From positions 1-13,077 of the forward strand of contig CAMNQN010000080.1 in assembly GCA_946549155.1 (NCBI GenBank): a stretch of 13,077 nt of DNA, read 5' to 3'. Positions 6,886 through 13,077 of the stretch are shown here, piece after piece. The notes below the pieces were generated by a model that did no database searches, had not been told where the DNA came from, and saw nothing but the letters and a program-made list of their open reading frames with translations. The stretch comes from an uncultured Lachnospiraceae bacterium. GTDB taxonomy: Bacteria; Bacillota; Clostridia; Lachnospirales; Lachnospiraceae. Position 1 is the stretch's first letter. Every line of letters begins with the position of its first letter. The translations under genes and the position numbers were made by a program.

Positions 6886-6915
6886 TTCCTTCCTTTATCA
6901 GATCGGGCTTATGAT
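6886..6915 (+). promoter_or_regulatory. Predicted promoter of the ktrB-ktrA-kdpDE cluster
   Basis: A -10 box TATGAT (6910-6915; one mismatch to consensus) is preceded at 18 bp by TTCCTT (6886-6891), a poor -35. A good -10 with a poor -35 is typical of promoters that need an activator, here perhaps phosphorylated KdpE bound to the direct repeat just upstream. Predicted start near 6922, leaving a leader of about 30 nt with AAAGGAG (6937-6943). Confidence 0.45.
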
Positions 6916-6953
6916 GAAGATCAAATAAAGAGGCGTAAAGGAGTACCAGATGT

Positions 6954-8282
6954 ATGAGGCGGTTTGAGAAGAAAAAATTAACATCATTTCAAATCATAGT
7001 CCTTGGCTTTTTTGGCGTGATCCTGTTTGGAACGGTATTGCTGATGCTGCCATTCTCCAGCCGTGAGGGAGTGGGAACGCCGGCTTTGGAGGCTTTATTT
7101 ACCTCTACCTCCGCGGTTTGCGTGACGGGGCTTGTGGTGCATGATACCGCCACTTACTGGTCGGCATTCGGGCAGTTTGTGATTCTGCTTTTGATTCAGA
7201 TCGGTGGAATGGGCGTGATTACTGTAGCGGCTTCCATTGCCATGATTTCCGGCCGGAAAATTTCTCTGATGCAGCGCAGCACCATGCAGGAAGCGGTTGC
7301 CGCTCCGAAGGTTGGCGGAATCGTCCGGCTGACCAGCTTTATCATCAGGACCACATTGTCCATTGAGCTGCTGGGGGCCGTCATCATGGCGCCTGTTTTT
7401 TGCCGGGACTTTGGCATAAAGGGGCTTTGGATGGCGCTGTTTCATTCGGTATCCGCCTTTTGCAATGCCGGGTTTGACCTGATGGGGACAACGGGAGCCT
7501 TTTCCTCTCTGACCGGCTATGCCACGGAGCCGGTCATTAATCTGACCATCATGGCGCTGATTGTGACTGGCGGTATCGGCTTTTTGACCTGGGATGATTT
7601 CCGGTCCAACGGACTGCACTGGCACAAATACCGGATGCAGAGCAAGGTGATTCTCTGCACGACGGCCATTTTGCTAACCGTTCCGGCGGTTTACTTTTTT
7701 TTCTTTGAATTTGGCGCCCTGGAGCCAGGAGAGCGTATCCTGTGCTCCCTTTTTCAGTCCGTGACGCCGCGAACGGCAGGGTTCAATACCGTAGATCTGA
7801 CTTCCCTGCAGGAAGCGGGGCAATCCATTCTTATCCTGCTGATGTTAATCGGCGGCAGCCCCGGTTCCACCGCAGGCGGCATGAAAACCACCACGATTGC
7901 GGTGCTGTTTGCCACGGGGCTCTCCACCTTCCGCAGGAAAGAAAATACACACTTTTTTGGCCGGAGAATCGGGGATGACGTGGTCAAAAATGCGGCAACC
8001 ATCGGCCTTTTATATATTGTGCTGTTTTTTGGGGGCGGGCTGGCCATCAGCATGGCAGAGGGATTCCCAATGCTTACCTGTCTGTTTGAAGCCGCTTCTG
8101 CGGTGGGAACGGTTGGGTTGTCTATGGGCATCACCCCTGGCCTTGGCATAGCGTCCAGGATGATTTTGATTCTGCTTATGTTCTTTGGCAGGGTCGGCGG
8201 GCTGACATTGATTTTTGCCGCATTGTCCGGCACACAGAAGCAGGCGGCAAGGTTTCCGCGGGAAAAGATAATGGTTGGGTAA
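6954..8282 (+). CDS. ktrB: Potassium uptake channel subunit KtrB (Trk/Ktr/HKT family)
   Basis: Membrane subunit of the KtrAB potassium uptake system (Na+-dependent in known members). 442 aa, normal for KtrB. Seen: four membrane-pore-membrane repeats, each with its filter glycine: P1 TSTSAVCVTGL (50-60, G59), P2 SAFCNAGF (167-174, G173), P3 SVTPRTAGF (269-277, G276), P4 SAVGTVGLSMG (382-392, G388). The glycine-rich gating loop GGSPGSTAGGMKTTT (300-314, with K311) in the third repeat is the intramembrane gate of KtrB, and the end FPREKIMVG is also typical. Start: AAAGGAG at 6937-6943, 10 nt before the ATG; an ATG at 6950 in another frame stops after five codons. Partner KtrA follows 16 nt later. 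This is KtrB and not the longer TrkH of proteobacteria. Probably activated by KdpE and gated by nucleotides and c-di-AMP through KtrA. Confidence 0.95.
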   Translation: MRRFEKKKLTSFQIIVLGFFGVILFGTVLLMLPFSSREGVGTPALEALFTSTSAVCVTGLVVHDTATYWSAFGQFVILLLIQIGGMGVITVAASIAMISGRKISLMQRSTMQEAVAAPKVGGIVRLTSFIIRTTLSIELLGAVIMAPVFCRDFGIKGLWMALFHSVSAFCNAGFDLMGTTGAFSSLTGYATEPVINLTIMALIVTGGIGFLTWDDFRSNGLHWHKYRMQSKVILCTTAILLTVPAVYFFFFEFGALEPGERILCSLFQSVTPRTAGFNTVDLTSLQEAGQSILILLMLIGGSPGSTAGGMKTTTIAVLFATGLSTFRRKENTHFFGRRIGDDVVKNAATIGLLYIVLFFGGGLAISMAEGFPMLTCLFEAASAVGTVGLSMGITPGLGIASRMILILLMFFGRVGGLTLIFAALSGTQKQAARFPREKIMVG

Positions 8283-8298
8283 AGGAGAATACGATAGG

Positions 8299-8952
8299 AT
8301 GAAATCAATACTTTTAATTGGACTGGGAAGATTTGGCCGGCATATTGCCATGCACCTGAATGAGCTGAACCATCAGGTAATGGCGGTGGATCATGTGGAG
8401 GAACGGGTAGACGCGGTGCTGCCCTATGTAACGAATGCACAGATTGGCGACAGTACAAATGCTGCTTTTTTGGAAACTCTGGGAATCCGGAATTATGATG
8501 TCTGTATTGTGGCGATAGGAAATGATTTTCAAAGCTCTCTGGAAACCACCTCCCTGCTGAAGGAGCTTGGGGCGAAGCTGGTGGTATCCAGGGCGGCCCG
8601 GGATGTACAGGCAAAGTTCCTGCTGCGCAATGGCGCGGACGAGGTGGTCTACCCCGAAAAGCAGCTTGCCAAATGGACGGCTATCCGTTACACCGCGGAT
8701 CACATTCTGGACTACATAGAGCTGGACGGGGAGCATGCGATTTTCGAAATACCGGTTCCGGAGGATTGGGCAGGGCGAACCATCGGACAGATTGATATTC
8801 GGAAGAAATATAGTATTAATATTATGGGGATTAAGAAAAGCGGCAGGCTGGAGCTTGCCGTCTCTCCCGATATGGCGCTGGAATCAAAAAATACGATGCT
8901 GGTATTAGGGCGAAACAAGGATATTCAGAAATGCTTCCATATTCATATCTGA
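8299..8952 (+). CDS. ktrA: Potassium uptake regulatory subunit KtrA (RCK protein)
   Basis: Cytosolic ring-forming gating subunit of KtrAB. 217 aa, i.e. one RCK_N plus one RCK_C, as in KtrA/KtrC and half of TrkA. Seen: Rossmann nucleotide motif GLGRFG (8-13), acidic residue D31 at the end of strand 2, IGDST (49-53), a NADEVVYPE-like block reading NGADEVVYPE (111-120) that precedes the crossover helix, then RCK_C from about 136 to 205. In this family RCK_N binds ATP/ADP or NAD(H), and RCK_C binds c-di-AMP in several Firmicutes, which closes the channel; the RKKYSINIMGI stretch (168-178) lies in that region. Start: the ATG at 8299 opens directly on the first beta strand with AAAGGAG (8281-8287) 11 nt upstream; an in-frame TTG at 8275 lies inside ktrB and is rejected. 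Binding of c-di-AMP here is inference. Confidence 0.94.
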   Translation: MKSILLIGLGRFGRHIAMHLNELNHQVMAVDHVEERVDAVLPYVTNAQIGDSTNAAFLETLGIRNYDVCIVAIGNDFQSSLETTSLLKELGAKLVVSRAARDVQAKFLLRNGADEVVYPEKQLAKWTAIRYTADHILDYIELDGEHAIFEIPVPEDWAGRTIGQIDIRKKYSINIMGIKKSGRLELAVSPDMALESKNTMLVLGRNKDIQKCFHIHI

Positions 8953-8992
8953 GGAAACGCTGAGAAAATCGTATCCGGCTGGGGGAGGTAAG

Positions 8993-9517
8993 ATGATGCA
9001 GGATGTACTATTGCTTGCGGTTGTGGCGGCAACGTTTGCTTTTGGCGGGCTTCTGATGGGAAAGCTGGATCATTTTCTGGAAGAAAACGGTCATGGGCAG
9101 GAAGGGCAGCCTTTGCCCGATGGGAATACCCTGCGGCTGGGGTTCTGCAATCCAATGGCCGCAGGCGGTATGACGGACGTCCTGGAACAATGTTCCGAAT
9201 CGTATCCCGATCTCTCTGTCCGCATGTTCAGCGGATCAGAGGGAGAATTGCTCAAAGGCCTGTCTGCCGGCAGATTTGATGTGATTTTTCTTCCGGGAAG
9301 CGCTGAGCTTCCTGCCCATACGCATTACAATTTTCAGGCAGTCTCCCTGGATTACGCGCCTGTTATGACGAAATACGGAGGATTTCCCATTGAACCGGTC
9401 ACAGGCGGGCATATGACACAGAATGTGTTATGGAGTAGCGGGACCGCCTCCGCTTTCACCTGCTGCTTTCTGAACCATCTGGAAGAAAAATTTACCGTGC
9501 CAGATCAGGTGAAATAG
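8993..9517 (+). CDS. Membrane-anchored single-lobe LysR-effector-domain-like protein, unknown function
   Basis: I do not recognise a named family. Seen in 174 aa: a hydrophobic segment at 5-23 (signal anchor, no lipobox cysteine), a hydrophilic linker (24-45), then residues 46-102 with the pattern of the first half of a LysR substrate-binding domain (TLRLG, then VLEQCSESYPDLSVRMFSG, then ELLKGLSAGRFDVIFLPG). Residues 143-167 (VLW, then FLNHLEEKF) resemble the last strand and helix of the same domain. The usual second lobe of about 100 residues and the DNA-binding helix-turn-helix are missing. GGGGGAGG (8981-8988) is 4 nt before the first ATG and 7 nt before an in-frame ATG at 8996, so 8996 may be the real start. 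It sits 40 nt after ktrA and 48 nt before kdpD. A sensory or accessory role toward KdpD or KtrAB is inference. Membrane orientation is not clear. Confidence 0.75.
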   Translation: MMQDVLLLAVVAATFAFGGLLMGKLDHFLEENGHGQEGQPLPDGNTLRLGFCNPMAAGGMTDVLEQCSESYPDLSVRMFSGSEGELLKGLSAGRFDVIFLPGSAELPAHTHYNFQAVSLDYAPVMTKYGGFPIEPVTGGHMTQNVLWSSGTASAFTCCFLNHLEEKFTVPDQVK

Positions 9518-9543
9518 AAATTGCCGGCGCAGCGTGATATAAT
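9515..9543 (+). promoter_or_regulatory. Predicted internal promoter before kdpD
   Basis: A consensus TATAAT (9538-9543) carries an extended -10 TGA directly in front (9535-9537). TAGAAA (9515-9520; four of six -35 positions) lies 17 bp upstream. The predicted start near 9550 leaves only about 16 nt of leader, containing AGGAGG (9553-9558). It would give constitutive basal kdpDE expression apart from the ktr promoter. Confidence 0.5.
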
Positions 9544-9565
9544 AAGGAAGCTAGGAGGCGGGCAG

Positions 9566-12265
9566 ATGGAAATACCCAGACAGGATCCGGATCAGCTTTT
9601 GGGAACGGTTCGAAATGATACAGCAGGTGAAAAGCATGGAAAACTGAAGATTTTTTTTGGCTATGCCGCTGGCGTTGGAAAAACCTATGCCATGCTGCAG
9701 GCGGCGCATCAGGCCAGGGAGCGGGGAACTAAGGTGGCTGCCGGATATATAGAACCCCATTCCAGACCGCAGACGGTTGCTCTGCTGGAAGGCCTGGAGC
9801 AGCTTCCCGTGAAGAAGGTGCTTTATGGCGGGATGTCTCTCAGGGAGTTTGACATTGACAGTGCGCTGAAGCGGAAACCGCAGCTGATTCTGGTGGATGA
9901 ACTGGCCCATACCAATGCGGAGGGCAGCCGTCATGCCAAGCGCTATCAGGATGTGCAGGAGCTGCTGAATGCCGGGATTGATGTTTACACCACGGCCAAT
10001 GTCCAGGATATTGAAAGCCTGAACGATACCGTTGCTTCTATTACCGGTGTTTTGGTGCGGGAACGTATCCCGGATTCTGTATTTGACCAGGCGGATCAGG
10101 TGGAACTGGTGGACATTGAACCGGCGGAGCTTCTGGAGCGCATGGCAGGCGGAAATAACGGTGGGGAGGATCAGGCAAAGCGGGCTGTGGGCTTTTTTAC
10201 CGTTGAGAATTTAACTGCTTTGCGGGAGCTCGCCCTGCGCCGCTGCGCGGATCGGGTCAATCTGCTGACGGAGAGCGCAAGAATCCAGAGCCGGGGCGAT
10301 TACCACACCGACGAGCATATTCTGGTGTGCCTTTCCTCCTCTCCGTCCAACGCGAAAATCATCCGCACGGCTGCCAGAATGGCACGGGCATTCCGGGGAA
10401 ATTTTACCGCTCTTTTTGTGGAAACATCTGTCATTGACAGAATGGATGAGGAGGACAGGAAACGCCTGCAGGACAATATCCGGCTGGCGGAGCAGCTTGG
10501 CGCGCATATAGAAACGGTCTACGGCGAGGATGTTCCTTATCAGATTGCAGAGTTTGCAAGGCTTTCCGGTGTCTCTAAAATTGTGATCGGACGGAGCAAT
10601 GCTGCCAGGAAAAATATATTCAGCAAGGCGACACTGACGGAATGCCTGATTGCCAGTGCCCCTAATCTGGATATTTATGTGATTCCGGATGCGGACGCCG
10701 GGATCGCCTACCACAAGCGGATGAGCCGGATGCTTCGGGTAACCGCTATGCCGGCCCGTGACCTGGCAAAGAGTATCCTCGTCCTGCTGGCTGCTACTCT
10801 GGCAGGATATGGGTTTTATGAGTTGGGGTTTTCAGAGGCCAACATTGTGTCCATCTATATTTTCGGAGTTCTGGTTATCTCCGTCATCACAACGAGCCCC
10901 TTTTGCGGGGCTGCAGCGTCGATTGTAAGTGTGCTGGTGTTTAATTTCTTCTTTACCACGCCGCGCTTTACCTTTCGCTTCAGCAATCCGAACTATCTGG
11001 TGACCTTTCCTATCATGTTTATGGTGGCGCTGCTGACGGGGTCTCTTGCCACACGCCTGAAAAACAACGCGAAGCAATCGGCCAATGCCGCTTACCGGAC
11101 AAAGCTTCTGTTCGAGACGAACCAGCTCCTCCAAAAGGAGACGGATGAGCAGTCGGTTGTAAAAGCCACTGCAAGGCAGCTTTTGAAATTGCTGCAGAAG
11201 GATATTGTGATCTACCTGTCAAAGGGACAGGCGCTTGCTTCTCCTGATATTTTCCGAACGCCTGACAGTGACCGGTGTGATCTGATTTCTGAGGAGGAAA
11301 AAGCGGTGGCGGAATGGGTGCTGCGGAACAATAAACACGCCGGGGCCACCACCGATACCTTATCCGGCGCCAAATGCCGGTATCTGGCCATCCGGGTCAA
11401 TCAGCAGGTCTACGGTGTTGTGGGAATTGCAATGAACGAAAGCCCGCTTGATTCCTTTGAGAACAGCGTCCTGCTGTCCATTCTCGGTGAGTGTGCCCTT
11501 GCATTGGAGAATATTAAAAATGCCAGGGAAAAGGAAGAGGCCGCAATCCTAGCTAAAAATGAGCAGCTTCGCGCGAATCTGCTCCGGGCCATTTCCCATG
11601 ATCTGCGTACGCCGCTGACCTCCATTTCCGGAAACGCCGACAACCTGCTGGCCAACTATCAGAAAATGGATGATGATACGAGAAAGCGGACGTTTACAGA
11701 TATCTATGACGATTCCATGTGGCTGATTAACCTGGTGGAGAATCTGCTGGCCATTACCAGAATCGGGGGCGGACAGATGAAGCTGAATGCGTCTGTGGAA
11801 CTGATGGATGAGGTGGTTGCAGAGGCTTTGCGGCACATTGACCGCAAAAGCAGGGAACACATCATCCATGTCAGCTCTTCGGAGGATCTGATCCTTGCAC
11901 GGATTGATGCCAAGCTGATTGTCCAGGTCATTATCAATTTGGTGGACAACGCCATCAAGTATACGCCGGCCGGGTCTGTGATTGAGGTTCATACAGAAAG
12001 GAATAAAGAGGGGCAGCAGGTCATTGTGTCTGTTTCCGACAATGGCCCCGGCATCCCGGATGACCAAAAGCCGCATATTTTTGATATGTTTTACAGTGGA
12101 ACCAACAAAATCGCAGACAGCCGGAGAAGTCTTGGCCTGGGGCTTTCCCTGTGTAAATCCATTGTCATTGCCCATGGGGGAGCTATCCGGGTAACGGATC
12201 ATCATCCGAAAGGAACCACTTTTACCTTTACACTGCCTGCCGGGGAGGTTGAATTACATGAATAA
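9566..12265 (+). CDS. kdpD: Potassium/turgor sensor histidine kinase KdpD
   Basis: Membrane sensor kinase that phosphorylates KdpE when potassium is limiting. 899 aa, close to E. coli KdpD (about 894). Domains: N-terminal KdpD domain with Walker A GYAAGVGKT (32-40) and Walker B-like ILVDELAHT (108-116); USP domain about 250-375 with GRSNAARKN (342-350); four membrane helices about 401-420, 426-444, 446-464 and 478-495; GAF-like region about 515-650; HisKA with phospho-acceptor H678 in SHDLRTPL; HATPase with N box NLVDNAIKYT (791-800), G1 DNGPGI (825-830), F box FDMFY (839-843) and G2 GLGLSLC (857-863). In the USP domain SSS (257-259) is followed by exactly 20 residues and FTALF (280-284), nearly the SxS-x20-FTAxY c-di-AMP motif of S. 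aureus KdpD. Start: AGGAGG 7 nt before the ATG; an in-frame TTG at 9521 is rejected. Stop overlaps kdpE by 8 nt. No missing catalytic residue. Confidence 0.96.
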   Translation: MEIPRQDPDQLLGTVRNDTAGEKHGKLKIFFGYAAGVGKTYAMLQAAHQARERGTKVAAGYIEPHSRPQTVALLEGLEQLPVKKVLYGGMSLREFDIDSALKRKPQLILVDELAHTNAEGSRHAKRYQDVQELLNAGIDVYTTANVQDIESLNDTVASITGVLVRERIPDSVFDQADQVELVDIEPAELLERMAGGNNGGEDQAKRAVGFFTVENLTALRELALRRCADRVNLLTESARIQSRGDYHTDEHILVCLSSSPSNAKIIRTAARMARAFRGNFTALFVETSVIDRMDEEDRKRLQDNIRLAEQLGAHIETVYGEDVPYQIAEFARLSGVSKIVIGRSNAARKNIFSKATLTECLIASAPNLDIYVIPDADAGIAYHKRMSRMLRVTAMPARDLAKSILVLLAATLAGYGFYELGFSEANIVSIYIFGVLVISVITTSPFCGAAASIVSVLVFNFFFTTPRFTFRFSNPNYLVTFPIMFMVALLTGSLATRLKNNAKQSANAAYRTKLLFETNQLLQKETDEQSVVKATARQLLKLLQKDIVIYLSKGQALASPDIFRTPDSDRCDLISEEEKAVAEWVLRNNKHAGATTDTLSGAKCRYLAIRVNQQVYGVVGIAMNESPLDSFENSVLLSILGECALALENIKNAREKEEAAILAKNEQLRANLLRAISHDLRTPLTSISGNADNLLANYQKMDDDTRKRTFTDIYDDSMWLINLVENLLAITRIGGGQMKLNASVELMDEVVAEALRHIDRKSREHIIHVSSSEDLILARIDAKLIVQVIINLVDNAIKYTPAGSVIEVHTERNKEGQQVIVSVSDNGPGIPDDQKPHIFDMFYSGTNKIADSRRSLGLGLSLCKSIVIAHGGAIRVTDHHPKGTTFTFTLPAGEVELHE

Positions 12266-12959
12266 GCCATTAATTTTAGTTGTGGAGGATGATCCTCCTG
12301 TTCGCAACCTGATTGTAACCACATTAAAGACAAATGATTACCGGTATTTGACTGCCGCAAATGGGGAAGCCGCCATCTTGGAAGCGTCTTCCCATAATCC
12401 GGATATCGTTCTTTTGGATCTTGGCCTGCCGGATATGGATGGCGTGAAGGTGATCCAGAGCATCCGCTCCTGGTCCAACCTTCCCATTATCGTCATCAGC
12501 GCCCGCAGTGAGGACAATGATAAAATCGAAGCTCTGGATGCGGGGGCTGACGATTATCTGACCAAGCCCTTTTCCGTAGAGGAGCTTCTGGCAAGACTTC
12601 GGGTCACCCAGAGGAGGCTGTCCTATATGACGGCGGAGATGCTGGCGGCCAGCTCGGTCTTTGTCAACGGAAACCTGAGGGTGGACTATGCCGGAGGATG
12701 CGCGTATCTGGACGGAGAGGAGCTGCACCTGACTCCCATCGAGTATAAGCTGCTGTGCCTGCTGTCAAAAAATGTGGGCAAGGTTCTGACCCACACCTTT
12801 ATCACACAAAACATCTGGGGGCGGAGCTGGGATAACGATATTGCATCGCTGCGGGTCTTTATGGCAACGCTGCGGAAAAAACTGGAGCCGGCGCCGGACT
12901 CCCCGCAGTACATCCAGACACACATAGGCGTGGGGTACCGGATGCTGAAGGCGGAATGA
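12258..12959 (+). CDS. kdpE: Response regulator KdpE (OmpR/PhoB type)
   Basis: Cytosolic DNA-binding partner of KdpD. 233 aa, normal for the OmpR family. Receiver domain about 5-118: acidic pair D11/D12, phospho-acceptor D54 in VLLDLGLPDMDG, switch residue S81 and K103 in LTKPFS. Winged-helix domain about 132-232: LTPIEYKLLCLL (158-169), recognition-helix region SLRVFMATLRKKLE (197-210) and wing THIGVGYRML (221-230). Start: GGGGAGG (12242-12248) is 9 nt before the ATG at 12258; a TTG at 12249 directly abuts the ribosome site and is rejected. The ATG overlaps the kdpD stop (ATGAATAA), indicating coupled translation. Likely target within the window is the direct repeat upstream of ktrB, since no kdpFABC is present. 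Regulator identity rests on its position beside kdpD and its sequence type. Confidence 0.95.
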   Translation: MNKPLILVVEDDPPVRNLIVTTLKTNDYRYLTAANGEAAILEASSHNPDIVLLDLGLPDMDGVKVIQSIRSWSNLPIIVISARSEDNDKIEALDAGADDYLTKPFSVEELLARLRVTQRRLSYMTAEMLAASSVFVNGNLRVDYAGGCAYLDGEELHLTPIEYKLLCLLSKNVGKVLTHTFITQNIWGRSWDNDIASLRVFMATLRKKLEPAPDSPQYIQTHIGVGYRMLKAE

Positions 12960-13077
12960 TATTAGCTGGAGGGACGCAGGAAGCGTTACTGTTCAGGTGA
13001 ATGGCCTTCGTGTTTTGTTGACTACCCGGACGCAGGAAGAGGCGGGCGCGCAGGGCCACAAGCATCTGGAAAATAAC
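12960..13077 (+). other. Region downstream of kdpE; short open frame to window end and a 12-bp direct repeat
   Basis: No terminator hairpin with a T run is visible after kdpE. A frame from 12961 stays open to the window end (39 codons), with a possible GTG start at 12997 but no convincing ribosome site, so a gene beginning here cannot be claimed. GGACGCAGGAAG occurs twice (12972-12983 and 13028-13039), 56 bp apart. Transcription may continue into the next gene. Confidence 0.3.

Noticed and set aside
6821..6953. c-di-AMP (ydaO-type) or other riboswitch ahead of ktrB
   Set aside because: The predicted leader is only about 30 nt, and the 130 bases between the terminator and ktrB show no multi-helix conserved architecture; the region is better read as a promoter with an operator.
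6739..6957. 72-codon + strand open frame in the intergenic region
   Set aside because: It runs through the terminator hairpin and the promoter elements, has no ribosome site at its start and no protein-like pattern.
7754..8614. 286-codon open frame on the - strand
   Set aside because: Antisense shadow over ktrB and ktrA, whose motifs are clear; the reverse translation has no recognisable domain.
8953..8992. Terminator or promoter between ktrA and the small membrane protein gene
   Set aside because: No inverted repeat or -10/-35 pair is seen in these 40 bases, so the genes are treated as one transcript.
12884..12902. GC-rich inverted repeat GGAG-CCGGCGCCGG-A-CTCC near the kdpE 3' end
   Set aside because: It lies inside the coding sequence of the winged-helix domain, with no T run; most likely a result of GC-rich codons, so not called a terminator.

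Overview
The window looks like chromosomal DNA of an anaerobic Firmicute, most likely a Lachnospiraceae / Clostridium cluster XIVa gut bacterium. The reasons are strong AGGAGG-type ribosome sites, moderate GC content, tight same-strand operons, the KtrAB type of potassium transporter and a KdpD with a Firmicute-like USP motif. This placement is an inference from style and gene content. Every supported gene is on the + strand. I see no tRNA, rRNA, CRISPR array, transposon or phage gene.

Region 1 (start to about 6735) is the distal part of a sugar-catabolic operon. In order it holds the end of an RbsC-type sugar ABC permease, a 3-hexulose-6-phosphate synthase-like enzyme (HPS), a 6-phospho-3-hexuloisomerase (PHI), a PfkB/fructokinase-type sugar kinase, a D-lyxose/D-mannose isomerase, a mannitol-1-phosphate-dehydrogenase-like polyol dehydrogenase and a fused DhaK-DhaL dihydroxyacetone-kinase-like ketose kinase. 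Gaps are tiny or overlapping (ATGA between HPS and PHI, 11 nt between dehydrogenase and kinase). Read together: a free sugar enters by the ABC transporter, an aldose is turned into a ketose, the ketose is phosphorylated, and the pool around fructose 6-phosphate can be reduced to a polyol phosphate or pass through the HPS/PHI couple to ribulose 5-phosphate plus a C1 unit. The actual substrate cannot be read from the sequence. A hairpin of 28 continuous pairs followed by a T run (6750-6820) ends the operon.

Region 2 (6736-6953) is the intergenic control region. After the terminator comes a small hairpin, then a direct repeat (TTTATAC-N4-TTAATGC) resembling a KdpE operator, then a good -10 (TATGAT) with a poor -35.

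Region 3 (6954-12959) is a potassium-homeostasis cluster: KtrB channel subunit, KtrA regulatory RCK subunit, a small membrane-anchored protein that looks like one lobe of a LysR effector domain, the sensor kinase KdpD and the response regulator KdpE. No kdpFABC pump genes are present here, so the two-component system probably controls KtrAB. KdpD carries a near-exact copy of the c-di-AMP-binding motif described for the staphylococcal KdpD USP domain. A second promoter with an extended -10 lies just before kdpD. The last 118 bases after kdpE hold only a short open frame running off the end and a 12-bp direct repeat.
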